Source: DAOULY01 sp034414595
Lineage (GTDB): Bacteria; Chloroflexota; Dehalococcoidia; SZUA-161; JAUWZY01
Direction: 5' to 3'
Assembly: GCA_034414595.1 (NCBI GenBank)
Contig: DAOULY010000005.1
Span: forward strand, 1-54,964
Length of the DNA stretch: 54,964 nucleotides
Shown here one piece after another: positions 1 through 8,359 of the stretch (positions are counted from its first letter, which is position 1; each line of letters starts with the position of its first letter). Position numbers and translations under genes: made by a program. The notes beneath the pieces were generated by a model. That model was not told where the DNA came from, ran no database searches, and saw only the letters and a list, made by a program, of their open reading frames with translations.

Positions 1-313
1 TGAACGGCTTGACGATATAGTCATCGGCATTTAACTCCAAGCCCTTAATTCTGTCCATTTCGGCATCCCGTACGGTGACAATGATGATGGGCACATCGGA
101 AAAGAGGCGGATCTGTTTCAGCACCTCGAAACCTTCCATATCGGGCAGGTTGATATCCAAAATGATAGCATCGGGAGAGGCCGTTTCCACCATCTCTATC
201 CCCTGACTTCCAGTAGTAGCAGAGCAGACCACAACATCAGGCCAGCGAAATTTAAAGCAAAGCGAAATAGTGTTTAGCATTTCTAGACTGTCTTCTATCA
301 CCAAGACTTTCAT
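1..313 (-). CDS. OmpR-type response regulator, receiver domain (truncated by window edge)
   Basis: This is the N-terminal part of a response regulator; the rest lies outside the window. The start ATG is at 313-311. The visible residues form a complete-looking receiver: an acidic pair after the first strand (VLVIED), a phosphoacceptor Asp near residue 53 in the stretch IILDINLPDMEG, and the conserved Lys in DDYIVKPF. It is a close relative of the regulators at 40793-41494 and 50563-51249, sharing the helix KGIE(L/M)VET. It therefore probably continues into a winged-helix DNA-binding domain. All catalytic residues are kept here, unlike the 50.5 kb paralogue. It lies downstream of, and overlaps by 62 bp, the kinase gene at 252-1025, its likely phosphodonor. 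Confidence 0.88.
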   Translation of the reverse strand, partial: MKVLVIEDSLEMLNTISLCFKFRWPDVVVCSATTGSQGIEMVETASPDAIILDINLPDMEGFEVLKQIRLFSDVPIIIVTVRDAEMDRIKGLELNADDYIVKPF

Positions 314-1025
314 CCTTCACCTCCTCAGTCTCCAATGATGGTAGTGAGAAGAAGAAGCAATTGCCTCCATCCTGGCGTTCGACACCTATCTTTCCTCCCT
401 GAAGCTCCACCAGTTGCTTGCAGATAAAAAGCCCCAAACCCGATCCAGGAACGTGCCTCGCTTGCTCACCGCGGTAGTACGGAGTGAATATAAGGCTTAA
501 CTCTCTGGCGTCGATGGGTGGAGCAGCGTCCTCCACTCTGACCTCCAGGTGACCATCAGCTAGTCGGTGGACATGCAAGAGCATATCGGTACCATTGGGA
601 CTGAATTTACTGGCATTCAGCACAAGATGGAAGAGAACTTGCTCTACTCTTGAAGGATCAGCTTTCGCCCAGGGAAGGGGTCCCCCCAGCTGGAGGATCA
701 AACCCTGTCCCTTGTTCTGGAGCAAAGGCGATACTCTTGCCACGACCTTCTGAACTAGCGGGCATATGTCCACGGGCTGTGGATGACAGATGAGCTGGGC
801 ATGTTGCAATCTGACGAAATCTACCAGCTCTGAAAGTCTTTGACTCAAGCTGTAAGCGTTGAGGTGAATATTTTGAACCAGGGCAAAGATGCGATCAGAT
901 TTAGCAGTCGGTTCGGCCAGCATCAGTTCTGAAGCAACAAGTATAGTGCTAAGAGAGGTCTCGACCTCATGAACTAAGGCATGAACAAGCTCCGTTCTCT
1001 CCTTGATTGGCCTTTTCGATTTCAA
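252..1025 (-). CDS. Soluble sensor histidine kinase (HisKA/HATPase_c)
   Basis: A 257-residue cytoplasmic kinase with no membrane segment and no sensor domain. The phosphoacceptor is His19 (motif HEVETSL, equivalent to HELRTPL). The N box (LVLNASKFSPNG) and G2 box (GSGLGLFICKQL) are present. The G1 box is unusual: where D-x-G-x-G is expected the protein has DAAPPID, so nucleotide binding may be weakened. I use the TTG at 1025-1023, which follows a GAGAGGG ribosome site; no better start is visible. The 3' end runs 62 bp into the following response-regulator gene in another frame, giving an odd basic tail (last about 20 residues). The pair should form a two-component system; the signal is unknown. 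Confidence 0.82.
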   Translation of the reverse strand: MKSKRPIKERTELVHALVHEVETSLSTILVASELMLAEPTAKSDRIFALVQNIHLNAYSLSQRLSELVDFVRLQHAQLICHPQPVDICPLVQKVVARVSPLLQNKGQGLILQLGGPLPWAKADPSRVEQVLFHLVLNASKFSPNGTDMLLHVHRLADGHLEVRVEDAAPPIDARELSLIFTPYYRGEQARHVPGSGLGLFICKQLVELQGGKIGVERQDGGNCFFFSLPSLETEEVKDESLGDRRQSRNAKHYFALL

Positions 1026-1322
1026 GACGTGCCCTCTCTTCTAATTTACATAACCCTTGTCACCCTTATCATTCAGCCTCATGGTTATCCAAGTCTGCGC
1101 TTCATATAATTGCATCGCTCTGCCTGCAGAACCCTCTGAAGTGCTTCCCGACCTGGCATTTGCTCCATCGGTTGCGGCGCAGCACCTCACATTATATCCT
1201 CTGGGCCTGCGTTGTGTTACCGCCAAGCCATGCATTTTGAACCCAAAACTGGCCAAATGCAGCTGCACATTTTGCTGAGCGGAACTAAGTGATCCTAACG
1301 ATATCTTTACGCAGGTTAACCT

Positions 1323-1352
1323 TTGACAGTGTTGTTCATTCGCTATTATACT
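1323..1352 (+). promoter_or_regulatory. Sigma70-like promoter of the NarL-type regulator
   Basis: A perfect TTGACA at 1323-1328 is followed after 18 bp by TATACT at 1347-1352. The predicted transcript would start near 1359, about 58 bp before the ATG at 1417. The repeat array starting at 1351 overlaps the end of the -10 element and fills the early transcribed region. Confidence 0.65.
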
Positions 1353-1391
1353 TACCTAAAGGTTACTTTGCGGTTACTTTAAAGTTACTTT
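1351..1391 (+). repeat. Four-box 11-bp phased array (array A)
   Basis: TTAC occurs at 1352, 1363, 1374 and 1385, exactly 11 bp apart; the last three copies are the 8-mer GTTACTTT. The array sits over and just after the predicted -10 element and ends 25 bp before the ATG. Such a position suits a repressor or autoregulation site. Direct repeats one helical turn apart are typical of OmpR/PhoB winged-helix targets. It belongs to the same box family as the arrays at 6, 8.3, 13.2, 17.1, 20.1 and 50.4 kb. Confidence 0.75.
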
Positions 1392-1416
1392 GGAGTGATG
1401 CTCGTCGGAGGGTGTC

Positions 1417-2076
1417 ATGGACAAAATCAGGATTATGGTTGCTGACGATCACCCTGCATTCCGGGAAGGGTTGTGCCGGATACTGGCTGATGAAAAAGAC
1501 CTGGAAGTTGTCGCTAAGGCTGAGGATGGTGAGGAAACCGTGAGGCTGGCACAGGAGCTATGTCCAGATGTGGCCATAATCGATGTCGCCATGCCGAAGT
1601 TCAATGGTATCGAGGCTGCCAAGCAGATCAAGGCAGTCTGCCCGAACACTGCTATCCTCATTGTCAGTGCGTATGATTACCAGTCCTATCTTCTTGCCTC
1701 CATGCGGGCTGGGGCAGCGGGATATTTGCTAAAGAGTACCAGTCTCCGCGAAATGATCAACGCTATCCGCTTTGTGCACGATGGACAGGCTGTGTTTGAC
1801 TTCCAAGGCGCCAGCAGAGTTCTGGAACGACTGACAGTTGACAGCTCTAATCACAACAGAGGTCTTCTGGAATTGCACAACCGCGAGATGGAGGTACTCA
1901 AGCTGGCTGCTAAAGGGAAGTCCAATAAGGAGATCGCAGGGCAGCTTGTTGTTAGTGAGCGCACGATACAGACACATATGGTTAACATCTTCAGAAAGCT
2001 GGGAGTTGGCTCACGCACCGAGGCGGTGCTGCATGCCTTTAAGGAAGGCTGGCTCACTCCCGATGACTTACCCTGA
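1417..2076 (+). CDS. NarL/FixJ-family response regulator
   Basis: A 219-residue regulator with an N-terminal receiver (acidic pair D10-D11, phosphoacceptor D56 in IIDVAMPKFNG) and a C-terminal LuxR-type helix-turn-helix (about 150-210; LHNREMEVLKLAAKGKSNKE, then SERTIQTH). GGAGGG precedes the ATG. The gene lies 16 bp before the multi-PAS kinase at 2093, which carries the HisKA_3 module that normally pairs with NarL regulators, so the two are probably co-transcribed partners. The upstream 11-bp array suggests its own expression is controlled by another, OmpR-type, regulator. Confidence 0.93.
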   Translation: MDKIRIMVADDHPAFREGLCRILADEKDLEVVAKAEDGEETVRLAQELCPDVAIIDVAMPKFNGIEAAKQIKAVCPNTAILIVSAYDYQSYLLASMRAGAAGYLLKSTSLREMINAIRFVHDGQAVFDFQGASRVLERLTVDSSNHNRGLLELHNREMEVLKLAAKGKSNKEIAGQLVVSERTIQTHMVNIFRKLGVGSRTEAVLHAFKEGWLTPDDLP

Positions 2077-2092
2077 AAGGACTACATGGAGC

Positions 2093-5000
2093 ATGACTGA
2101 GCGCAAGCGGGAGGAGGAAGTGACGGAGAAGGAACTTTATTGTCCCCTTGTCGACGGCGTGGAGCAAGGCGTCTGGATTATTGATGCTGACCATAGGACT
2201 ATTTCTGTGAGTGAGAAGATTGCCAAGATGCTGGGCCACAACGTGGATGAGATGGTGGGGAAGCAACTGTTCGATTTCGTGCGCGAAGAATGGCGGGTGA
2301 TCGCAGAGAACTATGCAGAACGTTGGCGCCAGGGAATCAGGGAACAGCACGGTCTCAAGTTCCGTTGCAAGGACGGCTCTGAGTTGTGGGTGGCTATGAC
2401 CGTGAATCCCATCTTCGGCACAGAGGGAAAATACTCCGGTGCTCTGGCGATTGTGACAGAAGTCAGCGAGCACGAGCAGACAGAGAAGATGCTGCTCAAT
2501 GTCAAGGAAGAGTTAGAAAAGCAAATTCAGGTACAGATTGCCGACCTATCAAGAGCCAGTAAGGCATTAAAGGCTGAAATCGCTCAGCGCGAGCGCGTGC
2601 AGAAGCTGCTGGCGAAATTCAATGAAGCATTGCAGGCTGAAATCACTGAGCACGAGCGGGCGCGGAAGGCGCTGAGGAAATTCAAAGCAATTTGTGATAG
2701 AGCAGACTATGGCGCCGCGATAAGCAAGCCTGATGGCAATCTTATCTACGTAAACGAGAGTTTTGCAGACATGCACGGTTATGAGGTCGAGGAATTAGTT
2801 GGCAGACACCTTTCTATTCTGCACACTGAAGAGCAGATGGAACTCTTGGAGGGATTAATAGACCAACTTATGCGAACCGGCGTCCAAAGTGCTGAAGAAG
2901 TGTGGCATAAGAGAAAAGACGGCACGGTCTTTCCTATTGTTTGGGCTGGGGCAACCATTTCTGATGACGAGGGAATAGTTCAGTTCCTCTCTACGACAGC
3001 GATTGACATCACCGAACGCAAGCTGGCCGAGGGGGAGTTACATCTACAAGCTGCAATAATTAGCAATATGCTTGAAGGCGTGGTTCTTACTCGAGCTAGC
3101 GACGCTGTAATTGTCTACACCAATCCAAAGTTTGAAGAGATGTTTGGTTATGGTTCTGGCGAGCTGATAGGAAGAAATATTTTGGAATTAAATGCACCTA
3201 CCGATAAAAGCCCGGAAGAGGTGGCAAGGGATATTCAGAGATCCTTGAAGAAGACGGGTGAGTGGCGAGGAGAGGTATACAATATTAAGAAAGACGGCAC
3301 GCCTTTTTGGTGTCATGCGAGTGTTTCTACATTTAATCACCACGATTATGGAGAGGTCTGGGTTGCTGCTCATATAGACATCACCGAGCACAAGCAAGCT
3401 GAGGAGCTATTCAGAACACTGGCCGAGAGCTCGCCAACCGGCGTTTACATCATCCAGGGTGGAAAGTTTCAGTATGTCAATCCTCGGCTCCAGCAATTGA
3501 CAGGCTACAGCGCAAATGAGCTGGCGGGCGATGATTACTTGAAGTTTGTCATTCCCGAGGACAGGGACACGGTCAGGAAAAACGCCAGGAAGATGCTGAA
3601 GGGAGAGCGTTCTTCACCGTACGAATACAGGTATTTCGACAAGGATGGACAGGTAAAGTGGGCCATGGAGAGAGTTGTCTCTTTCAAGTACCAGGAGAAA
3701 CGAGCAACCCTGGGGTACGCTATGGACATCACCGAGCGCAAGCAGGTGGAGGAAGCATTAAAACGAGAGAAGGAATACACTCAGGGTATTTTGAATACTA
3801 TACAGACAATTGTTTTAACACTTGATAAAGAGGGCCGGATTCTTTATTTCAATCAATATATGGAGGAGATTTCAGGTTATACTGTAGAAGAAGTTAGGGG
3901 CAAAGATTGGCTTGAGACATTCTTACCAGCAAGAGACCGAAAGAGAATAAGAAAACTTTTCATAACCGCCGCTAGTGGAATCAAAACACGAGGCAATATC
4001 AATACAATCTTAACTAAAGACGGACAAGAGCTGCTTATTGAGTGGTACGATACAACTCTAAAAGATGAAGATGGTAACATCATAGGCGTATTGGCTACCG
4101 GGCAGGACATCACCGAGCGCAAGCAGGCGGAGGAGCTATTCAGAACGCTGGCCGAGAGCGCGCCAACTGGCGTTTACATCATTCAAGATGGAAGGTTTCA
4201 GTATTTCAACCCTCGGTTCCAGGAATTGTCAGGTTACAGCGCAGATGAACTGTTGAGCAATGATTACTTGTCGTTTGTCGCTCCCGAGGACAGGGATATG
4301 GTCAAGAGAAACGCCATGAAGATGCTGAAGGGAGAGCACTCTTCACCGTACGAGTACAGATATATCAGCAAAGGTGGACAGTACAAGTGGGTCATGGAGA
4401 CAGTTGTCTCTTTCCAGTACCTTGGTAGACAAGCAACCCTGGGGTACGCTATGGACATCACCGAGCGCAAGCAAATGGAAGAGCAGTTGGGGGAAAGCGA
4501 GGAGAGGTATAGAGACTTAGCCGATTTGCTGCCACAAATTGTTTTTGAAACAGATATGCAGGGCAATTTCACCTTTGCCAACCGGAATGCACTCAGGTCT
4601 TTTGGCTATAGCGAGAACGATCTTCGTAGAGGCTTAAACCTGTTTCAAATGATAGTTCCCAAGGAGCGGACCAGGGCTAAGAGGAGAGTTCAGCAGGTGC
4701 TCAGCGGAGAAGAGGTAGGCCCCTCAGAATACACAGCAAGGAGGAAGGACGGCAGCAAATTCCCCATTCTGGTGCACACTAGTCCGGTTGTTCATGAAAA
4801 CCAGGTTGTTGGCTTGAGAGGCATTGGTGTGGACATCACCAAGCAAAGGCGAGTTAGCGATAACATGCAGTTCTACATTACAGAGGTTGCCAAAGCTCAG
4901 GAGGAAGAGCGAAGGCGCATCGCTCGCGAGCTACACGATGATACGGCGCAGGCACTGGCCACCCTGTCTCTCGAAATTCAAGGCATACTTATGGGCGAGA

Positions 5001-5515
5001 AGCAACTAAATGATGAGACAATCCAACGACTGGAGCAGCTTAGACTTAAAACCGACAGCATACTCGAAGGGGTGCGCCGCTTCAGCCAGCAGCTACGACC
5101 CGAAGTCCTGGACCAGTTGGGCCTGATACCAGCGCTTGAATCGCTGACGGAGGGGCTGAACAGGGATGGGAATATCAGCGCCCGCGTTGAAGTAGTCGGT
5201 TCTGAGCGGCGTCTATCAGCTGAGTCGGAGCTAGTGCTGTTCCGCATTGCTCAAGAGGCAGTGCGTAATGTCACAAGGCACTCTGAGGCAAAACAAGCTG
5301 TGGTGAGGCTCAAATTCACCGCCAGAAAAGTAAAACTGAGTATCAAAGACAATGGCAAGGGCTTCGAAGTGCCGGAAGTGCTTGCCGACTTTGCCCTCCG
5401 AGGCAAATTGGGGCTGGTCGGTATAGCAGAATGGGCCCGCTTGATCGGCGGCAACCTTTCAGTGAAGTCACAGCCGGGGAAAGGCACAACATTATCGGTA
5501 GAGATAGTAGAATAG
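2093..5515 (+). CDS. Seven-PAS sensor histidine kinase (HisKA_3)
   Basis: A 1140-residue soluble kinase. PAS1 is at about 10-130, a coiled coil follows at about 130-195, and PAS2-PAS7 start near residues 195, 316, 440, 554, 680 and 800. Most PAS units end in the usual D-I-T-E-R/H linker. The dimerisation/phosphoacceptor helix has H948 (ARELHDDTAQAL), and HATPase_c follows with DNGKGF and GLVGIAEWA. The open frame extends upstream, but homology begins at the ATG at 2093, after the regulator stop at 2076; GGAG lies very close to it, so translation may be coupled. PAS4 and PAS6 are near copies, 720 bp apart at DNA level. No transmembrane segment is present, so the cue is probably intracellular (redox, light or a small ligand). 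Confidence 0.92.
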   Translation: MTERKREEEVTEKELYCPLVDGVEQGVWIIDADHRTISVSEKIAKMLGHNVDEMVGKQLFDFVREEWRVIAENYAERWRQGIREQHGLKFRCKDGSELWVAMTVNPIFGTEGKYSGALAIVTEVSEHEQTEKMLLNVKEELEKQIQVQIADLSRASKALKAEIAQRERVQKLLAKFNEALQAEITEHERARKALRKFKAICDRADYGAAISKPDGNLIYVNESFADMHGYEVEELVGRHLSILHTEEQMELLEGLIDQLMRTGVQSAEEVWHKRKDGTVFPIVWAGATISDDEGIVQFLSTTAIDITERKLAEGELHLQAAIISNMLEGVVLTRASDAVIVYTNPKFEEMFGYGSGELIGRNILELNAPTDKSPEEVARDIQRSLKKTGEWRGEVYNIKKDGTPFWCHASVSTFNHHDYGEVWVAAHIDITEHKQAEELFRTLAESSPTGVYIIQGGKFQYVNPRLQQLTGYSANELAGDDYLKFVIPEDRDTVRKNARKMLKGERSSPYEYRYFDKDGQVKWAMERVVSFKYQEKRATLGYAMDITERKQVEEALKREKEYTQGILNTIQTIVLTLDKEGRILYFNQYMEEISGYTVEEVRGKDWLETFLPARDRKRIRKLFITAASGIKTRGNINTILTKDGQELLIEWYDTTLKDEDGNIIGVLATGQDITERKQAEELFRTLAESAPTGVYIIQDGRFQYFNPRFQELSGYSADELLSNDYLSFVAPEDRDMVKRNAMKMLKGEHSSPYEYRYISKGGQYKWVMETVVSFQYLGRQATLGYAMDITERKQMEEQLGESEERYRDLADLLPQIVFETDMQGNFTFANRNALRSFGYSENDLRRGLNLFQMIVPKERTRAKRRVQQVLSGEEVGPSEYTARRKDGSKFPILVHTSPVVHENQVVGLRGIGVDITKQRRVSDNMQFYITEVAKAQEEERRRIARELHDDTAQALATLSLEIQGILMGEKQLNDETIQRLEQLRLKTDSILEGVRRFSQQLRPEVLDQLGLIPALESLTEGLNRDGNISARVEVVGSERRLSAESELVLFRIAQEAVRNVTRHSEAKQAVVRLKFTARKVKLSIKDNGKGFEVPEVLADFALRGKLGLVGIAEWARLIGGNLSVKSQPGKGTTLSVEIVE
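3404..3750 (+). repeat. Internal duplication, copy 1 (PAS4)
   Basis: This stretch is nearly the same as 4124-4470 at nucleotide level, offset by 720 bp. Both encode a PAS unit beginning RTLAES(S/A)PTGVYIIQ and ending GYAMDITERKQ. The high DNA similarity points to recent duplication or gene conversion inside the kinase gene. Confidence 0.8.
4124..4470 (+). repeat. Internal duplication, copy 2 (PAS6)
   Basis: Second copy of the PAS4 segment, with scattered, often third-position, differences. PAS5 lies between the two copies, so the duplicated unit may have been a PAS pair of about 240 residues, whose other members have diverged. Confidence 0.8.
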
Positions 5516-5674
5516 GGGCTATCAGATCAGCATAGCAATGTGAACATTAGAGATATGTAGAGAGATCGTCCTGAGCCAAGCAACCAGTATCCTTTGCCCC
5601 AACTTCATCTGGCAGGATGACCGCTTCATCAATACGCTGCTCGAACCTTGTTCCTACACAACCCGGCTTTATAT

Positions 5675-5884
5675 TCAAGTCTGATTCTCCTGAATAATGC
5701 TGAGAACGTCTCGTGGCCTAAACCTACGGTCATGGCGGGGACCCACACGATAGCACTTAAGGACCCCTTGATCGCTCCATTTCCTTATCGTATTGGGATG
5801 TACATATAGAAACCGAGCAACTTCCTGGACCGTGAGCCATTCCTGGTTCAGTTCCACTTCCGCTACAGGGATCTCATTTCCCAT
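5675..5884 (-). CDS. Small excisionase/MerR-like helix-turn-helix protein
   Basis: A 69-residue DNA-binding protein. The segment WLTVQEVARFLYVHPNTIRKWSD is a typical HTH_17/excisionase helix-turn-helix, followed by a basic wing-like part (GPRHDRRFRPRDV). The frame is open further upstream, but the ATG at 5884 follows a good GGAGG site, so the longer version is unlikely. It is convergent with the large kinase gene and divergent from the caspase gene. Array B lies in the shared intergenic region with its boxes pointing toward this gene. The protein could act on neighbouring surface genes; that is inference. Confidence 0.8.
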   Translation of the reverse strand: MGNEIPVAEVELNQEWLTVQEVARFLYVHPNTIRKWSDQGVLKCYRVGPRHDRRFRPRDVLSIIQENQT

Positions 5885-5990
5885 GGAATTGCCTCCGTCG
5901 CCGTTGTAAAGCACCTTATTCAAGCTCCACCTTTCTGCTCTTTTGCAACTATACACACTTATTATGATACCCAAAAGGCTATCTTGTGGA

Positions 5991-6030
5991 AGTAACAAAT
6001 TGGTAACCAGATGGTCAGTATTTGGTCAGA
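5991..6030 (-). repeat. Four-box 11-bp phased array (array B)
   Basis: On the plus strand GTAAC begins at 5992 and 6003 and GGTCAG follows, with GT at 6014 and 6025; each step is 11 bp. Read on the minus strand the boxes are CTGACC, CTGACC, GGTTACC and TGTTACT, the same orientation toward a gene as in the other arrays. The order of box types is the same as in array F at 20.1 kb. Confidence 0.75.
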
Positions 6031-6073
6031 ATCTGTAGAGACAGCTTGGACTGCGACGAGCTGTGGGGCAAAT

Positions 6074-6120
6074 GTGAACTAAATGTAAATTGACACATAA
6101 ACATAGCTGCACGTTATGCT
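6074..6120 (+). promoter_or_regulatory. Caspase-gene promoter with two proximal boxes
   Basis: GTGAAC at 6074 and GTAAAT at 6085 are 11 bp apart and abut TTGACA at 6090-6095. TATGCT at 6115-6120 follows after 19 bp. The promoter of the 17.2-19.8 kb gene has the same plan: GTGAAC and GGAAAT 11 bp apart, then TTGACG, 19 bp, TATACT. The long spacer and shared boxes suggest an activator-dependent promoter. Confidence 0.6.
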
Positions 6121-6316
6121 TGCAGTATAAACATCCCTGCTCCCAGGAATCAGCAGCAGACTTGTGGGTTGGTGGGGCTAGAGGACAAGGGGAACAGCAC
6201 TCTATCCAATTATGTTTTAGCACGGAGGTGGATTTGCGTAACAAGTGCCGTATCTTGTTTATGCCCTTGGGCAGGTCCACAAAGCTGACCATCCAAGAGA
6301 TCAAGGACATCAGTAG

Positions 6317-8212
6317 ATGAAACCAGACTTAAAGATTATAGCAACTTCTCTGGCTGTGATTTTAATAGTGTCCCTAGTTGTGCCAACGGCGGCATTCGCC
6401 AGCATTCTACCCTCGGACACTATTCCCACCAAGGCAACCATCACCGGCTCCGGTAGCCCCCCGATAATAAAAGCCCTTTGGGAGTTGCCAGACACCGATT
6501 TTGATGTGCCTGGGACCCAGGTGGATATAGTCCCCAGCGGAATTAGAGATGTCGTCGTCTATATCGTAGTGACGGATCCAAATGGCAGGGACGACATAGC
6601 GCAGGTGTTCGCCAATGTGTTCGATCCCTATGGCAATCTCAAAGAGCAGGTGCATGCAGAGTGGCTGGACCCGCACGATCCAACCGATGAAATCGAGATC
6701 AAGGAAGCTAAGATACACGCGGAGTTTTCGGAGACGGGCACCTGGACCACAAACCTGCCCGAAATGCTGTTAGACCCCAATTTGCCTCCGGTGCCTGCTG
6801 AGCCAATTACCCTGGATGTGGAACGCGAGATCAATGAGGAGATATTCGATACCGAAACCGCCTACATGTATAGGGCCATTATTCCCATGGAGTACTGCCA
6901 AATCTGGGGCAACTACACCGTAGAAGCCTGGGCCACCGATGGGGCCGGTAATCAGAGCTTTCGCTTGAGCAGCTGGTTCCTGTGGATCCCTACCCAGGTG
7001 CTTGAGCTGGACTTCAATGCAATAGACTTTGGGGAGATCGTGCCCTGCGTCGAGAAGATGGTGCCCGGTGACTATGTCATGGACCCATTGGGACCAGCAC
7101 CATCAGTTATGCCCACGGTCAAGAACGAGGGCAATGTGCACCTTGCCATAACCCTGCATGCCACCCCCTTGGTGGGCGTCAATGAGGGGAAAGAGATAAC
7201 GAAGTTCGACGCCAAATTGAAAGACAGGAAGACATACTTCAATGCCTGTGAGCCAACAGAACTAGCCAAGCCGCTGAAACTGTGCGAGACGGAGAAGATC
7301 AGCTTCTCGGTGCATGCCGATGTGGGGACTCCGGTGGATACATACATAGGGTCGATGACGATGTCCATCGGCCCAGCCCCGGCCAAAGACCCGAAGGTGA
7401 TTGATAAGGATACCACATTCTACGGTGTATTCGTAGGAAGAGACGGAGCAGGCGGAGTATCTGAAGCGGAAGCAGAGGACATGCGTGATGCCCTTGTCAA
7501 TCAGGGATGGGCCGCTGCAAACACAAAACTGCTCAACAACCTTACGCCAGGCATGCCTGACGAACCCACTAAAGCCAATATAGAGGAAGCAATCAATGAA
7601 CTCAAGAATAAAGCTAAGAGCTGTGATGAGTTTGTCTTTTACTTCGCTGGCCACGGTGGGCATGCGGCCGATGCCGATGGGGATGAGCGCGATGGCGACG
7701 GTGATGAGACGCTGGTAGTTGCAGATGGTGGGATTACGGATGACGAGCTAACAGAATGGCTTGCGGGCTTCGAGGAATGTGTAAGCATAGTGGTGATTCT
7801 CAATTGCTGTTACGCAGGCGGGTTTGTCGATGGAGCAAATGATTTGCAGAGCTTGATGACTTGCAACAATTCAATGGCGGTCTTGATGGCGACCAAAGAT
7901 GGCCAGCAACCAGCTTATTCGACCAAGGGCTGCACGACTGACGACCATGCATTTACTCAGGGTCTCTTGGACGGACTTGCGAAAGTTGGTGCCACCAGCA
8001 AAGCCGATGCAATAACCGGCAACAACGATGGCATAACCACAGCCAAGGAGCTTTTCGACCATGCCAAACCCTCTACTATGGACAAAGACGGAGATGGCCA
8101 AAATGGCGAGGACCCGTGCGATGGGGCAGATAACGATAATGATGGCAAAACAGACGAAGATCCTCCGCAAGAGCCGAGGTTTAGGGAGATCAAATGCCCA
8201 TGCGACCCGTGA
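6317..8212 (+). CDS. Secreted caspase-like protease (family C14) fused to a surface-protein module
   Basis: A 631-residue exported protein. Residues 1-29 are a signal peptide. Residues about 30-350 are a beta-rich module closely related to the whole of the next gene product (8360-9412). Residues about 365-570 are a caspase/metacaspase-type domain with catalytic His446 (FYFAGHGG) and Cys498 (LNCCYAGG). The C-terminal tail has Asp/Asn-rich calcium-loop-like repeats (DKDGDGQNGEDP, DNDNDGKTDEDP), consistent with Ca2+ dependence or a stalk. There is no C-terminal membrane anchor. Bacterial caspase homologues usually act inside the cell, so an exported one fused to a surface module is unusual. AAGGA stands 8 nt before the ATG. 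Substrate and role are unknown. Confidence 0.87.
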   Translation: MKPDLKIIATSLAVILIVSLVVPTAAFASILPSDTIPTKATITGSGSPPIIKALWELPDTDFDVPGTQVDIVPSGIRDVVVYIVVTDPNGRDDIAQVFANVFDPYGNLKEQVHAEWLDPHDPTDEIEIKEAKIHAEFSETGTWTTNLPEMLLDPNLPPVPAEPITLDVEREINEEIFDTETAYMYRAIIPMEYCQIWGNYTVEAWATDGAGNQSFRLSSWFLWIPTQVLELDFNAIDFGEIVPCVEKMVPGDYVMDPLGPAPSVMPTVKNEGNVHLAITLHATPLVGVNEGKEITKFDAKLKDRKTYFNACEPTELAKPLKLCETEKISFSVHADVGTPVDTYIGSMTMSIGPAPAKDPKVIDKDTTFYGVFVGRDGAGGVSEAEAEDMRDALVNQGWAAANTKLLNNLTPGMPDEPTKANIEEAINELKNKAKSCDEFVFYFAGHGGHAADADGDERDGDGDETLVVADGGITDDELTEWLAGFEECVSIVVILNCCYAGGFVDGANDLQSLMTCNNSMAVLMATKDGQQPAYSTKGCTTDDHAFTQGLLDGLAKVGATSKADAITGNNDGITTAKELFDHAKPSTMDKDGDGQNGEDPCDGADNDNDGKTDEDPPQEPRFREIKCPCDP

Positions 8213-8240
8213 GAAGCTGCCAAGTTGCCCGATCAAATCC

Positions 8241-8326
8241 AGACCAAGGGGTGACCATTTCGTTACTGAATTCCCACATAGCGTTACTCTTCAGTTGCTG
8301 TGGTGGTCACCATTATTGGGTTACCC
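8241..8326 (+). repeat. Eight-box phased array (array C)
   Basis: The AC core of each box lies at 8243, 8254, 8265, 8276, 8286, 8297 (GC here), 8309 and 8323. The steps are 11-11-11-10-11-12-14, identical to arrays D and E. The best boxes read GTGACC, GTTACT, GTCACC and GTTACC. The array ends 33 bp before the ATG of the gene at 8360. Confidence 0.8.
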
Positions 8327-8332
8327 TTGGAT

Positions 8333-8351
8333 TAAAATAGAAAGGAGGTGA
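8333..8351 (+). promoter_or_regulatory. Probable -10 element and strong ribosome site before the 8.36 kb gene
   Basis: TAAAAT at 8333-8338 lies 9 nt after the AC core of the last box, with no good -35, as expected where a bound activator replaces it. A strong AAAGGAGGTGA ribosome site follows directly, 8-9 nt before the ATG at 8360. The 5' leader would be very short. Confidence 0.45.
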
Positions 8352-8359
8352 TTTAAGGA

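Larger units (their letters stand above)
1026..1416. other. Intergenic region between divergent two-component genes
   Basis: No supported gene is present; the short open frames here lack ribosome sites and family features. The right end holds a sigma70-like promoter and a four-box direct repeat, annotated separately. The left part presumably holds the promoter of the kinase at 252-1025, but no clear -35/-10 pair was found. Confidence 0.6.
5885..6316. other. Divergent regulatory region between HTH gene and caspase gene
   Basis: Contains array B, two promoter-proximal boxes, and the promoter and roughly 190-nt leader of the caspase gene. It is clearly homologous to the region at 19.98-20.15 kb in front of the adhesin-like gene. 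The leader holds a short inverted repeat (TGCCC/GGGCA, about 6262-6273). The frames crossing the leader show no coding signal. Confidence 0.65.

Noticed and set aside
1007..1278. Three short overlapping open frames between the kinase and the NarL regulator
   Set aside because: No ribosome site, no family features, and they overlap one another on both strands.
1351..1391. Repeated GTTACTTT units considered as a CRISPR-like array
   Set aside because: The period is 11 bp with no spacer-size units; CRISPR repeats are 24-40 bp with spacers of similar size.
1838..2092. N-terminal extension of the seven-PAS kinase inside the NarL regulator gene
   Set aside because: It overlaps a well-supported regulator in another frame; the PAS homology starts after the ATG at 2093.
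6090..6320. Open frame covering the caspase-gene leader
   Set aside because: It begins inside the -35 element and has no ribosome site; the region is explained as promoter and leader.
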